This document shows positions 32,090 through 41,382 of a stretch of DNA of 64,000 nt, piece by piece. Made by a program: the position numbers and the translations under genes. Each line of letters begins with the position of its first letter. Positions within the stretch are counted from its first letter, which is position 1. The notes under the pieces were generated by a model. It did no database searches. It saw only the letters and a program-made list of their open reading frames with translations, and was not told where the DNA came from. Source of the DNA: Roseateles_B sp041912595. Lineage in GTDB: Bacteria > Pseudomonadota > Gammaproteobacteria > Burkholderiales > Burkholderiaceae_C. The stretch covers positions 71,264-135,263 of the forward strand of contig JAYRMR010000005.1 of NCBI GenBank assembly GCA_041912595.1, read 5' to 3'.

Positions 32090-34975
32090 ATGCCTGCCCG
32101 ACCCGCCCGTCCCGATGCCCCCGCACGAGCCCCCCGTTCCGCCGCCAACCTCAAGTCCGGCAAGACCGGCAAGACGGCGACGCCCCGGACCGCCACCCGT
32201 CGCGAGGCCGAGGACAAGAACCAGCCGCTGATGGACGACATCCGCCTGCTGGGCCGCATCCTCGGCGAGGTCATCCGCGAGCAGGAAGGGCGTGAGGCCT
32301 ACGAGCTCGTCGAGCGCGTGCGCCAGCTCTCCGTGGCCTTCCGCCACAAGCGAGATGCCCAGGCCGGCAAGACCTTCGACAAGCTGCTCAAGAGCCTCTC
32401 GGGCGAGCAGACGGTCAGCGTGATCCGCGCCTTCAGCTATTTCTCGCACCTGGCCAACATCGCCGAGGACCGCCACCATGTGCGCCGCCGCGAGATCCAC
32501 GAACGCGCCGGCAGCCTGCAGGCCGGCTCGCTGGCCTACTGCATGGAGCGCCTGCACGAGGCCGGCGTGCGGCCCAACGAGGTCGCGAGGACGCTGCAGC
32601 ACGGCTTCATCTCGCCCGTGCTGACGGCCCACCCGACGGAGGTGCAGCGCAAGAGCATCCTGGATGCCGAGCGGGCCATCGCCGAGCTCGTCGAGCAGCG
32701 CGACCGCCTGCAGACCGAGCGCGAGAAGCGCGACAACGAGGGCCTCCTGCGCGCCCGCATCACCCAGCTGTGGCAGACGCGCATGCTGCGCTACTCCAAG
32801 CTCACGGTGGCGGACGAGATCGAGAACGCCCTCTCCTACTACCACGCCACCTTCCTGCGCCAGATTCCCAAGCTCTACGGCGAGCTGGAGGAGGCGCTGC
32901 CCGGCCACGAGCTGAACAGCTTCCTGCGCATGGGCCACTGGATCGGCGGCGATCGCGACGGCAATCCCAACGTCACGGCCGCCACGCTGCGCCATGCCCT
33001 CAAGCGCCAGAGCGAGGTGGCCCTGCGCCACTACCTGACCGAGCTGCACGAGCTGGGCGCGGAGCTGTCCATCTCGGCCCGCCTCGCCCAGGTCAGCCCC
33101 GCGATGCAGGCGCTGGCCGAGCGCAGCCCGGACCGCAACGAGCACCGCATGGACGAGCCCTACCGGCGCGCGCTGACCGGCATGTACGCCCGCATGGCGG
33201 CCACGCTGCACGCGCTGACGGGCACCGAGGCGCTGCGCCACGCCGTCGCACCGCAGGACCCCTATCTCACGCCCGAGGAGCTGCTGGCCGACCTGCGCGT
33301 GATCGCGGACTCGCTCAAGACGCACCACGCCGAGGCCCTGATCGCCCCGCGCCTCAAGCCCCTGATCCGCGCCGTGCAGGTCTTCGGCTTCCACCTGGCC
33401 ACGCTGGACCTGCGCCAGAGTTCCGACCAGCACGAGCTGGTGATCGCCGAGCTGCTGGCGACCGCGCGTGTCTGCCCCGACTACGCCGCGCTCGACGAGG
33501 CCGCGCGCCGCCAGCTGCTGCTCGGCCTGCTGAACGACGCCCGGCCGCTGCGCGTGGTCGGCGCCGAGTACAGCGAGCGCTGCCAGGGCGAGCTGGCCAT
33601 CTTCGAGGCGGCCCGCGAGGCCCTGCAGCGTTTCGGCCGCGAGGCCATCCGCCACTACATCATCAGCCACACCGAGACGGTGAGCGACCTGCTCGAAGTG
33701 CAACTGCTCTTCAAGGAAGTCGGGCTCCTGCGCGGCGTGCTGGACGGCGAGGCGGTGAGCGACCTCATCGTGGTGCCGCTGTTCGAGACCATCGGCGACC
33801 TGCGCGAGGCGCCGCAGATCATGGGCGAGTTCTACGCCCTGCCCGGCGAGGCGGCGCTCGTGAAGCGCTCCGGCGCCGAGCAGGACGTGATGCTGGGCTA
33901 TTCCGACTCCAACAAGGACGGCGGCGTCTTCACGAGCAACTGGGAGCTCTACCGCGCCGAGATCGCGCTGGTGGGCCTCTTCGACAGCCTCAAGGCCCGC
34001 CATGGCATCACGCTGCGCCTCTTCCACGGCCGCGGCGGCACGGTGGGTCGCGGCGGCGGCCCGAGCTACCAGGCCATCCTGGCCCAGCCGCCCGGCACGG
34101 TGAACGGGCAGATCCGCCTGACCGAGCAGGGCGAGGTGATCGCCTCCAAGTACGCCAACCCCGACATCGGCCGGCGCAACCTCGAGACGCTCGTCGCCGC
34201 CACGCTGGAGGCCACGCTGCTGCACCCGACCAAGAGCGCGCCCAAGTCCTTCCTCGACGCGGCCCAGCAGCTCTCGGACACCAGCTTCGCGGCCTACCGC
34301 GGCCTCGTCTACGAGACCCAGGGCTTCGCCGACTACTTCTTCTCCTCGACGCCCATCCGCGAGATCGCCGAGCTGAACATCGGCTCGCGCCCGGCCTCGC
34401 GCAAGGCCACCCGCGCCATCGAGGACCTGCGCGCCATCCCCTGGGGCTTCAGCTGGGGCCAGTCCCGCGTGGCCCTGCCCGGCTGGTGCGGCTTCGGCTC
34501 CGGCGTGGCGGTCTTCCTGGACGCCGACCCGGCCCAGCGCGACGCGCGCCTGGCCCTGCTCAAGCGCATGCACAAGCAGTGGCCTTTCTTCCGCACGCTG
34601 CTGTCCAACCTCGACATGGTGCTGGCCAAGACCGACCTCGGCCTCGCGCAGCGCTACGTGGACCTCGTCGAGGACCGCAAGCTGGGCAAGCGCATCTTCG
34701 CGGCCATCGAGGCAGAGTTCCGCCGCACGCAGGAGGCCGTCGCGCTGATCACCGGCGAGAAGCACAACCTGGCCAGCAACCCGGCCCTCGCGCGCTCCAT
34801 CGCGCACCGCTTCCCCTACATCGACCCGCTGCACCATCTGCAGGTCGAGCTGATGCGCCGCTACCGCGCCATCCCGGTCGAGAAACGGACCGAGGACCCG
34901 AGCATGGAGCGCGTGCAGCGCGGCATTCACCTGTCCATCAACGGGATCGCTGCCGGCTTGCGCAACACGGGCTGA
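32090..34975 (+). CDS. ppc: Phosphoenolpyruvate carboxylase
   Basis: A 961-residue enzyme that carboxylates phosphoenolpyruvate to oxaloacetate, replenishing the TCA cycle. Signature regions: the catalytic-His segment SPVLTAHPTEVQRKSIL near residue 185, the mobile loop GRGGTVGRGGGP near residue 649, and a C-terminal NTG as in the family. The first 40 residues are a low-complexity Ala/Pro/Arg/Lys tail not found in E. coli Ppc. Starting at a later ATG is possible, but the tail is in frame and within the usual size range. Confidence 0.96.
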   Translation: MPARPARPDAPARAPRSAANLKSGKTGKTATPRTATRREAEDKNQPLMDDIRLLGRILGEVIREQEGREAYELVERVRQLSVAFRHKRDAQAGKTFDKLLKSLSGEQTVSVIRAFSYFSHLANIAEDRHHVRRREIHERAGSLQAGSLAYCMERLHEAGVRPNEVARTLQHGFISPVLTAHPTEVQRKSILDAERAIAELVEQRDRLQTEREKRDNEGLLRARITQLWQTRMLRYSKLTVADEIENALSYYHATFLRQIPKLYGELEEALPGHELNSFLRMGHWIGGDRDGNPNVTAATLRHALKRQSEVALRHYLTELHELGAELSISARLAQVSPAMQALAERSPDRNEHRMDEPYRRALTGMYARMAATLHALTGTEALRHAVAPQDPYLTPEELLADLRVIADSLKTHHAEALIAPRLKPLIRAVQVFGFHLATLDLRQSSDQHELVIAELLATARVCPDYAALDEAARRQLLLGLLNDARPLRVVGAEYSERCQGELAIFEAAREALQRFGREAIRHYIISHTETVSDLLEVQLLFKEVGLLRGVLDGEAVSDLIVVPLFETIGDLREAPQIMGEFYALPGEAALVKRSGAEQDVMLGYSDSNKDGGVFTSNWELYRAEIALVGLFDSLKARHGITLRLFHGRGGTVGRGGGPSYQAILAQPPGTVNGQIRLTEQGEVIASKYANPDIGRRNLETLVAATLEATLLHPTKSAPKSFLDAAQQLSDTSFAAYRGLVYETQGFADYFFSSTPIREIAELNIGSRPASRKATRAIEDLRAIPWGFSWGQSRVALPGWCGFGSGVAVFLDADPAQRDARLALLKRMHKQWPFFRTLLSNLDMVLAKTDLGLAQRYVDLVEDRKLGKRIFAAIEAEFRRTQEAVALITGEKHNLASNPALARSIAHRFPYIDPLHHLQVELMRRYRAIPVEKRTEDPSMERVQRGIHLSINGIAAGLRNTG

Positions 34976-35005
34976 CGCGCCCGTGCACGGGGCCGCGGAA
35001 GCCGC

Positions 35006-35818
35006 TCAGCCGGCGGCCAGGGCCTCGCGCACGGCGGCCACCTGCCGGCGCGAGACCGACAGCCAGTCGTCCACCGGGGCCACGCGCACCGCCCAGCCTT
35101 CGCTGGCGTCGGCATCGGCGTCCGGCGCCAGCGAGGCCGGCGGCCGGCCCAGCTCGCGCAGGGCCCGGCGCGCCACCAGGGCATTGCGGTGGATGCGCAG
35201 GAAGCGCGGGCCCAGGCGCTGCTCCAGCTCCGAGAGCGAGCCCTCCATCAGGTGGCTCTGGCCGGCCGTGCGCACCGTGAGGTACTTCAGCTCGGCCTTG
35301 AAATACAGCACCTCGGCCAGCGGCACGCGGATCAGGCGGCCGCGCTCGGTGATGGTCAGGAACTCGCCGTCCGGCAGGGCCTCGGCCTCGGCCTGCGCGC
35401 TCTGCCAGGTCGCGGCGGCATGGCGTTCCAGCAGGCGGCCCCGCGCGCGCTCCACCGCCGCCTGCAGCCGCTCGCGGCGCACCGGCTTGGTCAGGTAGTC
35501 CAGGGCCTCGATCTCGAAGGCCCGCAGCGCATGCTCGGCATGGGCCGTCACGAAGACCACGATGGGCCGGTGCGGCACGGCCTCCAGCGCCTGTGCCAGC
35601 TGCAGGCCGTCCGGGCCCGGCATCTGGATGTCGAGGAAGACGAGATCGCAGACATGCTCCTTCAGCCAGGACAGCGCCTGCCCGGCGGAGCCCGCCTCGC
35701 CCAGCACCCGCACCGGCAGCCCGGGCAGGCCCTCGAGCAGCCCGCGCAGGCGCAGGCGGGCCAGGGGCTCGTCGTCGACGATCAGGGTCCGCAGGGGCGT
35801 GTCACCGGTCGAGCTCAT
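35006..35818 (-). CDS. LytTR response regulator, AlgR-like
   Basis: A 270-residue response regulator: receiver domain (about residues 9-125) with acidic pair DDEP, phospho-acceptor Asp in LVFLDIQMPG and Lys in LTKPVRR, followed by a LytTR DNA-binding domain with EVLYFKAELKYLTVRT and FLRIHRNALV. It pairs with the histidine kinase 12 bases upstream. Position between hemCD and argH, apart from ppc, parallels Pseudomonas algR, which controls pili and exopolysaccharide. Whether the targets are shared here is unknown. Confidence 0.9.
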   Translation of the reverse strand: MSSTGDTPLRTLIVDDEPLARLRLRGLLEGLPGLPVRVLGEAGSAGQALSWLKEHVCDLVFLDIQMPGPDGLQLAQALEAVPHRPIVVFVTAHAEHALRAFEIEALDYLTKPVRRERLQAAVERARGRLLERHAAATWQSAQAEAEALPDGEFLTITERGRLIRVPLAEVLYFKAELKYLTVRTAGQSHLMEGSLSELEQRLGPRFLRIHRNALVARRALRELGRPPASLAPDADADASEGWAVRVAPVDDWLSVSRRQVAAVREALAAG

Positions 35819-35830
35819 CGCAGGGCAGCG

Positions 35831-36916
35831 TCAGGATTGCAGGGGCAGCAGGATCTTCACCACATAGCGCCCGGGCTCGGCGTGGAGCTCGAACTGGGCG
35901 GCCACATCATGCATCAGCAGCAGGCGTTCGCGGACGTTGTCCAGCGCCAGCCCGTGCCCGGGGCGCGAGGGCCCGGGGCCGACGCTGTTGCTCACCCGCA
36001 GCTCGACCTGCCCGCCGCGGCGGCGCGTCAACACCTCGACCTCACCGCCGTCGTCGTTGGGCTCGACGCCATGCCGCACGGCGTTCTCCACCAGCGGCTG
36101 CAGCAGCAGCGGCGGCACGCGGGCGGCATCGGCCTCGGGGTCCAGGCGCCAGTGCACGCGCAGGCGCTCGCCGAAGCGGATCTGCTCGATCTCCAGGTAG
36201 CGGCGCGCCAGCTCGACCTCCTCGGCCAGGCTCACGGCGGCCCCGTTCTCGCTGAGCGCCACGCGGAACAGCTCGGCGAGGTCCTCCAGCACCTTCTCGG
36301 CGCGCTGCGGGTCCAGCTGCACCAGCACGATGGCGGAGTTCAGCGTGTTGAACAGGAAATGCGGCCGGATGCGCGACTGCAGCTCCACCAGTTGCGCCAG
36401 CGCCGCGGCGGGACGCTGCCAGCGCTGGCGGCTGTGCAGCCACATCCACAGCGAGGACGCCACGCCCGCGCCGGTGAGGGCCACGGCACCGAAGCGGAAC
36501 AGGCTGCCGGACTCGCCCGAGGCCTCGTTGAGCAGGCGCCAGGCGGCGGTGGCGCACAGGGCCCCGAGGCCCGCCAGCACCAGCCACTGGCCCGCGCTGC
36601 CCAGGCGCGCCAGCAGGTGCTTGCCGGCGCACACGAGCACCAGCCACAGCAGCACGCCCGTCATCGACACGAAGCTCGCGCTGGCCAGCTGCAGCAGCCA
36701 CTGCTCGGCGTCCGGCGCCTGCAGCGCGATGCCCGCGGACAGCACCAGCTGGACTCCCAGCACGGCGCGCAGCGCCAGGCCCATGTGGCAGACGTCGAAG
36801 AGCTGCGCCCGCCGGGCGGCGTCCTCGGTCCGCAGGGCGGCGGGGGCCGACGCCGGCAGCACCGGTGGCAGCAGGGTCGTGCCGGGATCGAGCGAGGACG
36901 GAGGCGGCTGCTTCAT
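35831..36916 (-). CDS. LytS-type histidine kinase, AlgZ/FimS-like
   Basis: A 361-residue sensor with four hydrophobic segments in the first 160 residues and a His_kinase domain of the LytS type; the phospho-acceptor His lies in RIRPHFLFNTLNSAI, the N-box in PLLLQPLVENAVRHG, and a glycine box in GHGLALDNVRERL. It lacks a separate sensory domain, so it probably senses through its membrane part. Its 5' end faces argH across about 105 bases, the same divergent layout as fimS/algZ and argH in Pseudomonas. Confidence 0.9.
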   Translation of the reverse strand: MKQPPPSSLDPGTTLLPPVLPASAPAALRTEDAARRAQLFDVCHMGLALRAVLGVQLVLSAGIALQAPDAEQWLLQLASASFVSMTGVLLWLVLVCAGKHLLARLGSAGQWLVLAGLGALCATAAWRLLNEASGESGSLFRFGAVALTGAGVASSLWMWLHSRQRWQRPAAALAQLVELQSRIRPHFLFNTLNSAIVLVQLDPQRAEKVLEDLAELFRVALSENGAAVSLAEEVELARRYLEIEQIRFGERLRVHWRLDPEADAARVPPLLLQPLVENAVRHGVEPNDDGGEVEVLTRRRGGQVELRVSNSVGPGPSRPGHGLALDNVRERLLLMHDVAAQFELHAEPGRYVVKILLPLQS

Positions 36917-37021
36917 GAGCTTCGAAGGCTGGGCGGGTCGCAGTCTTTAGAATCGACGACCATTCTCCCCCAGCCCAGGGGCCGCTTCGCCCGGAGCCCG
37001 CCCGCCGCCTTGCAACAAACC

Positions 37022-38419
37022 ATGTCCGACAACCAACTCGCCAACAAGTCCCAAGCCTGGTCCGCGCTGTTTTCCGAACCGATGAGCGAGCTGGTCAAGC
37101 GCTACACGGCCAGCGTCTTCTTCGACAAGCGGCTCTGGAAGGCGGACATCGACGGCAGCCTGGCGCACGCCGAGATGCTGGCCGCCCAGGGCATCCTGAG
37201 CGCCGAGGACCACGCCGCCATCCAGCGCGGCATGGCGCAGATCCGCGAGGAGATCGAGGCCGGCCGCTTTGAATGGAAGCTCGACCTCGAGGACGTGCAC
37301 CTCAACATCGAGGCCCGGCTGACCGAGCTGGTGGGCCTGGCCGGCAAGCGCCTGCACACGGGCCGCAGCCGCAACGACCAGGTCGCCACCGACGTGCGCC
37401 TGTGGCTGCGCAGCGAGATCGACGAGATCGCCGTGCTGCTGAACGCCCTGCAGCTCGCGCTGGTCGACGTGGCGGAGAAGAACGCCGAGACCATCCTCCC
37501 CGGCTTCACCCACCTGCAGGTCGCCCAGCCCGTGGCCTTCGGTCACCACCTGCTGGCCTATGTGGAGATGTTCGCCCGCGACGCCGAGCGCATGGCCGAC
37601 GTCCGCCGCCGCGTGAACCGCCTGCCCCTGGGCGCCGCCGCCCTGGCCGGCACCAGCTACCCGCTGGACCGCGAGCGCGTGGCCCGCACGCTGGGCATGG
37701 AGGCCGTCTGCCAGAACAGCCTGGACGCCGTCTCGGACCGCGACTTCGCCATCGAGTTCAGTGCCGCCGCGGCGCTGGTGATGGTGCATGTCTCGCGCCT
37801 GTCGGAAGAGCTGATCCTGTGGATGAGCCAGAGCTTCGGCTTCATCGACCTCGCCGACCGTTTCTGCACGGGCTCGTCGATCATGCCGCAGAAGAAGAAC
37901 CCCGACGTGCCCGAGCTGGCCCGCGGCAAGAGCGGCCGCGTGGTGGGCCATCTGATGGGCCTGATCACGCTGATGAAGGGCCAGCCCCTGGCCTACAACA
38001 AGGACAACCAGGAAGACAAGGAGCCGCTGTTCGACACCGTCGACACGCTCAAGGACACCCTGCGCATCTTCGCCGAGATGGCCGCCGGCATCACGGTGAA
38101 GCCCGAGGCCATGGAGCGCGCCGCCATGCGCGGCTACGCCACGGCGACGGACCTCGCCGACTACCTCGTCAAGAAGGGCCTGCCCTTCCGCGACGCGCAC
38201 GAGGTCGTGGCCCATGCGGTCAAGACGGCCATCACCCAGGCCCGCGACCTCTCGGCCCTGAGCCTGGACGAGCTGAAGGCCTTCGATGCGCGCATCGAGG
38301 CCGATGTCTTCGAGGTGCTCTCGCTGCGCGGCTCGCTCAATGCCCGCAACATCCTGGGCGGCACGGCGCCGGACCAGGTGCGTGCCCAGGTGGCTCGCCA
38401 CCGGGCACGCCTGGCCTGA
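37022..38419 (+). CDS. argH: Argininosuccinate lyase
   Basis: A 465-residue fumarase/aspartase-superfamily enzyme, cleaving argininosuccinate to arginine and fumarate, the last step of arginine synthesis. The superfamily signature GSSIMPQKKNPDVPE is at about residue 286, and HTGRSRNDQVATD and THLQVAQP are also conserved. The start at MSDNQLANKSQAW has no clear ribosome site but fits family length. Its end is seven bases from the end of the convergent PEP-CTERM gene. Confidence 0.97.
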   Translation: MSDNQLANKSQAWSALFSEPMSELVKRYTASVFFDKRLWKADIDGSLAHAEMLAAQGILSAEDHAAIQRGMAQIREEIEAGRFEWKLDLEDVHLNIEARLTELVGLAGKRLHTGRSRNDQVATDVRLWLRSEIDEIAVLLNALQLALVDVAEKNAETILPGFTHLQVAQPVAFGHHLLAYVEMFARDAERMADVRRRVNRLPLGAAALAGTSYPLDRERVARTLGMEAVCQNSLDAVSDRDFAIEFSAAAALVMVHVSRLSEELILWMSQSFGFIDLADRFCTGSSIMPQKKNPDVPELARGKSGRVVGHLMGLITLMKGQPLAYNKDNQEDKEPLFDTVDTLKDTLRIFAEMAAGITVKPEAMERAAMRGYATATDLADYLVKKGLPFRDAHEVVAHAVKTAITQARDLSALSLDELKAFDARIEADVFEVLSLRGSLNARNILGGTAPDQVRAQVARHRARLA

Positions 38420-38426
38420 GGCCCGC

Positions 38427-39143
38427 TCAGGCCTGACGGCGACGGCGCAGCGGCAGCAGCGCCAGCGCCAGGCCGGTCAGTGCCAGGCTGCCGGGCTCCG
38501 GCACCTTGGCCACGGTCGGCGCAAAGGTGCTGAACAGGCTGGAGATGTGGGTGTGGTTCATGTCGGCCACGTCCATCAGGCCCGAGAAGTCGTAGGTGGT
38601 GGCGTCGGTGTCCAGGAACATGAAGAACGAGGACTTGTCGGCACCCAGGCCCACCAGGGCGCCCAGGTCGTTCATGTGCTGGAAGTTGAAGTTGATGTCG
38701 CTGCTCATCGTGCCCGTGAAGCGATGGGCATTGACGGGCGCGACCTCGCCCGAGCCGTCGTTGCGCCAGTTGACGCGGTACACGCTCGTGAAGAGATTGC
38801 CCAGGCGGAAGCTGCCGATGTCGTCGGCGGAGCGGGCGTCGCTGAAGACGCGCCAGTAGAAGTCCACCGTGCCGTCGAAGGACCGCACCACGCGGGACTG
38901 CAGGCTGCCGCTCACCGTGCCGTTCGTGCTGGAGAAGCTGAAGGCGTCGGTGCGGTCCTCGATGATGGTGCCGGCCAGCTGCGGCTCTGCGGCGCTGCTG
39001 GTGCCCGTGACCAGGGCGACGGTCGCGCCTTCCAGCAGGACATCGGCGTGGGAGAGGCTCGGCGCCGCCGCCGCCGCGAGGGCCAGCACGCAGCCAAGGT
39101 GCTTGAACAGGGGCTTGTGAGCCTTCAGGACATGATCGGTCAT
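38427..39143 (-). CDS. PEP-CTERM sorting-domain protein, exported
   Basis: A 238-residue exported protein with a signal peptide ending near SLSHAD and a C-terminal sorting signal: VPEPGSLALTGLALALL followed by the basic tail RRRRQA. Such signals are processed by an exosortase, and the proteins go to the outer surface, often linked with exopolysaccharide. The rest is a beta-rich domain of no family I recognise. AGGAGG supports the start. No exosortase gene is in the window. It fits with the exosortase-associated enzyme types at 624-3418. Confidence 0.9.
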   Translation of the reverse strand: MTDHVLKAHKPLFKHLGCVLALAAAAAPSLSHADVLLEGATVALVTGTSSAAEPQLAGTIIEDRTDAFSFSSTNGTVSGSLQSRVVRSFDGTVDFYWRVFSDARSADDIGSFRLGNLFTSVYRVNWRNDGSGEVAPVNAHRFTGTMSSDINFNFQHMNDLGALVGLGADKSSFFMFLDTDATTYDFSGLMDVADMNHTHISSLFSTFAPTVAKVPEPGSLALTGLALALLPLRRRRQA

Positions 39144-39370
39144 GGAAACCTCCTGGGGTTGGGAACTTGTGTGGGGCCAACCTTAGGACCGTTCGGCCTG
39201 CAAGCGTCCCCCTAGCTTCACAAGCTGCCCCGCAATCAGGGGGCATCGGCATCGCCCCCGCCTGACGGGCCCTCCGGATCCTTGATCGACCGCAAGATTC
39301 CCGCGGGCGGGGGGCCGGTCGCGAGACGCTGGAGGCGGTGTTGTCAGGTGGCTCAGGTATCGTTCGGGCC

Positions 39371-39889
39371 ATGAGCCTGATCACCTGGACCCCCGAGCTC
39401 GCGCTGCAGCACACCGAGCTGGACGACACCCACGAGGAATTCGTGGGCCTGCTGAACGACTTCGCCACCGCCCTGGCCGGCGGCGGCGACCCCATGCCCG
39501 CCTTCGAGGCCCTGCTGGCCCACACCGAGGCGCATTTCGCCATGGAGGAGCGCTGGATGGCGGCCACGGGCTTCGCCCCGGAGAACTGCCACAGCAAGCA
39601 GCACCAGATGGTGCTGGACACCCTGCGCGAGGTGCGCCGCTACGCCCTGGAGCTCCAGGACCTCGAGCCCATGCGCATCATCGGCCCCGAGCTGGCCCAG
39701 TGGTTCCCGGCGCACGCCGAGATGATGGACGCCGCGCTGGTGTTCCACATGCAGCAGGTCGGCTACGACAGCACCACCGGCGTGCTCACCAAGCCCGAGG
39801 CGAGCGAGGCCACGGCCCTGCAGGCGGCTCAGGCCGCCCAGACGGCCCAGCCCATCACCTCCTGCGGCAGCAGCAGCTGCGGGCACTGA
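39371..39889 (+). CDS. Bacteriohemerythrin-like protein with Cys/Gly-rich tail
   Basis: A 172-residue hemerythrin-family protein. The diiron ligands are visible as H in LQHTELDDTHEEF, H and E in AHTEAHFAMEERWM, H in NCHSKQHQM and H in FPAHAEMMD. It binds O2 or senses it, or stores iron. The C-terminal tail SCGSSSCGH is an added short motif with two Cys and a final His, suggesting an extra metal or redox site. The start at 39371 is preferred over an upstream in-frame ATG because it matches the family N-terminus. Confidence 0.88.
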   Translation: MSLITWTPELALQHTELDDTHEEFVGLLNDFATALAGGGDPMPAFEALLAHTEAHFAMEERWMAATGFAPENCHSKQHQMVLDTLREVRRYALELQDLEPMRIIGPELAQWFPAHAEMMDAALVFHMQQVGYDSTTGVLTKPEASEATALQAAQAAQTAQPITSCGSSSCGH

Positions 39890-39992
39890 GCCGGCCTCGA
39901 GCCCACGCCGACCGGCCACGGCGCGCGGGGCGCGGGCGCCCGGTGCGGCGGTGCGGACCGCCCCGCACGGACGCTCCCACTGACGCCCGCTC

Positions 39993-40009
39993 CTGACAGC
40001 CGCTGTCAG
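39993..40009. promoter_or_regulatory. Perfect palindrome CTGACAG-CCG-CTGTCAG ahead of dinB
   Basis: Seven-base arms and a three-base spacer, ending 14 bases before the dinB start. It is placed where an SOS operator would be, but the spacing is CTG-N11-CAG rather than the LexA CTG-N10-CAG. A different regulator or a hairpin over the translation start is possible. Confidence 0.35.
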
Positions 40010-40023
40010 CGCCGGGCGCGACA

Positions 40024-41271
40024 ATGCCGCGCATGCAGGACTTCGAGCGCCCCACGGACGCCTCCGCGCCCCCCCGGCGCTGGATCGCCCACCTCGACAT
40101 GGACGCGTTCTACGCCTCCGTGGAGCTGCTGCGCTATCCGGAGCTCAAGGGTCAGCCGGTGGTGATCGGCGGGCGGCGCATGCACGCGCCGCGCACGCGG
40201 GAGGACGGCAGCCGCGAGTACGCCCGGCTGCGGGACTACACGGGCCGCGGCGTCATCACCACCTCCACCTACGCCGCCCGTGCCCTGGGCGTGCACTCCG
40301 GCATGGGGCTGATGAAGGCCGGCCTGCTGGCGCCCGACGCCATCCTGCTGCCCACCGACTTCGACGCCTACCGCCACTACTCGCGCGTCTTCAAGGCCGC
40401 CGTCGCCCAGATCGCCCCGGTGATCGAGGACCGCGGCATCGACGAGATCTACATCGACCTGAGCGCCGTGCCCGGCATCCATGAGGCGGTGGGGCACGAC
40501 CCGCTGGGCGGCGTGCGCGCCGTCGCCCGCGAGATCAAGAACAGCGTCACGCAGGCCACCGGGCTGAGCTGCTCCATCGGCATCACGCCGAACAAGCTGC
40601 TGTCCAAGATCGCCTCCGACCTCGACAAGCCCGACGGCCTGACGGTGCTGACGATGGAGGACCTCCCCGAGCGCATCTGGCCGCTGCCGGTGCGGCGCGT
40701 CAACGGCATCGGCCCGAAGGCCGCGGCCAAGCTGGAGACGCTGGGCATCGAGACCATCGCGCAACTGGCGGCCGCGGCCCCCGAGCTGCTGATCGAGCGA
40801 TTCGGGCGCAGCTACGGCGCCTGGCTGCACGAGGCGGCGCACGGGCGCGACGAGCGGCCGGTGGTGACGCACAGCGAGCCGGTGTCCATCAGCCGCGAGA
40901 CCACCTTCGAGCGCGACCTGCACGCCCGCCATGACCGCGAGCAGCTCGGCCGCATCTTCACGCAGCTGTGCGAGCAGCTCGCGGCCGACCTCCAGCGCAA
41001 GGGCTATCTCGGCCGCACCGTGGGCATCAAGCTGCGCTTCGAGGGCTTCCGCACCGTCACGCGGGACCAGACGCTGCCGCTGCCCATCCAGGACGCCGCC
41101 GCCATCCGCCAGGCGGCCGGCCAGTGCCTCAAGCGCGTGGACCTGAGCCAGCGCCTGCGCCTGCTGGGCGTGCGCATGGCCTCGCTGAGCCGCCCCGGCG
41201 ACGCCCCGCCCCCGCCGGCCAGGAATCCTCGCCCGAGTCAAGCCAAGCCGGAGAACCTGTCGCTGTTCTGA
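40024..41271 (+). CDS. dinB: DNA polymerase IV (Y-family)
   Basis: A 415-residue translesion polymerase. Palm motifs: HLDMDAFYASVE with the first catalytic Asp pair, and IDEIYIDLS with the second acidic pair. Helix-hairpin-helix: VNGIGPKAAAKL. Little-finger region follows, and the C-terminus NLSLF is a beta-clamp binding motif. Compared with E. coli DinB there is an insertion of about 20 residues after VVIGG (charged, rich in Arg), seen in related Burkholderiales enzymes. An alternative start three codons later is possible. Confidence 0.95.
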   Translation: MPRMQDFERPTDASAPPRRWIAHLDMDAFYASVELLRYPELKGQPVVIGGRRMHAPRTREDGSREYARLRDYTGRGVITTSTYAARALGVHSGMGLMKAGLLAPDAILLPTDFDAYRHYSRVFKAAVAQIAPVIEDRGIDEIYIDLSAVPGIHEAVGHDPLGGVRAVAREIKNSVTQATGLSCSIGITPNKLLSKIASDLDKPDGLTVLTMEDLPERIWPLPVRRVNGIGPKAAAKLETLGIETIAQLAAAAPELLIERFGRSYGAWLHEAAHGRDERPVVTHSEPVSISRETTFERDLHARHDREQLGRIFTQLCEQLAADLQRKGYLGRTVGIKLRFEGFRTVTRDQTLPLPIQDAAAIRQAAGQCLKRVDLSQRLRLLGVRMASLSRPGDAPPPPARNPRPSQAKPENLSLF

Positions 41272-41382
41272 CCCCCCGTGCTTGCCTGCTGGTCGCGGCC
41301 GCGGCGGCTCGCTATCCTGCCGGCTTGACCCCGATCGCCCCGCCTGCCAGGGGCCTGGCGACCCGGGACAGCAAGGATCGGC

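Noticed and set aside
31889..34930. Open frame of about 1,013 codons antisense to ppc
   Set aside because: Its translation is low-complexity (Gly/Ala/Val/Arg/Glu rich) with no domain, and it mirrors the third-position GC bias of ppc; ppc has full family motifs.
39993..40009. LexA/SOS box ahead of dinB
   Set aside because: Spacing between CTG and CAG is 11, not 10, and the centre is GC-rich, so it is reported only as a palindrome.
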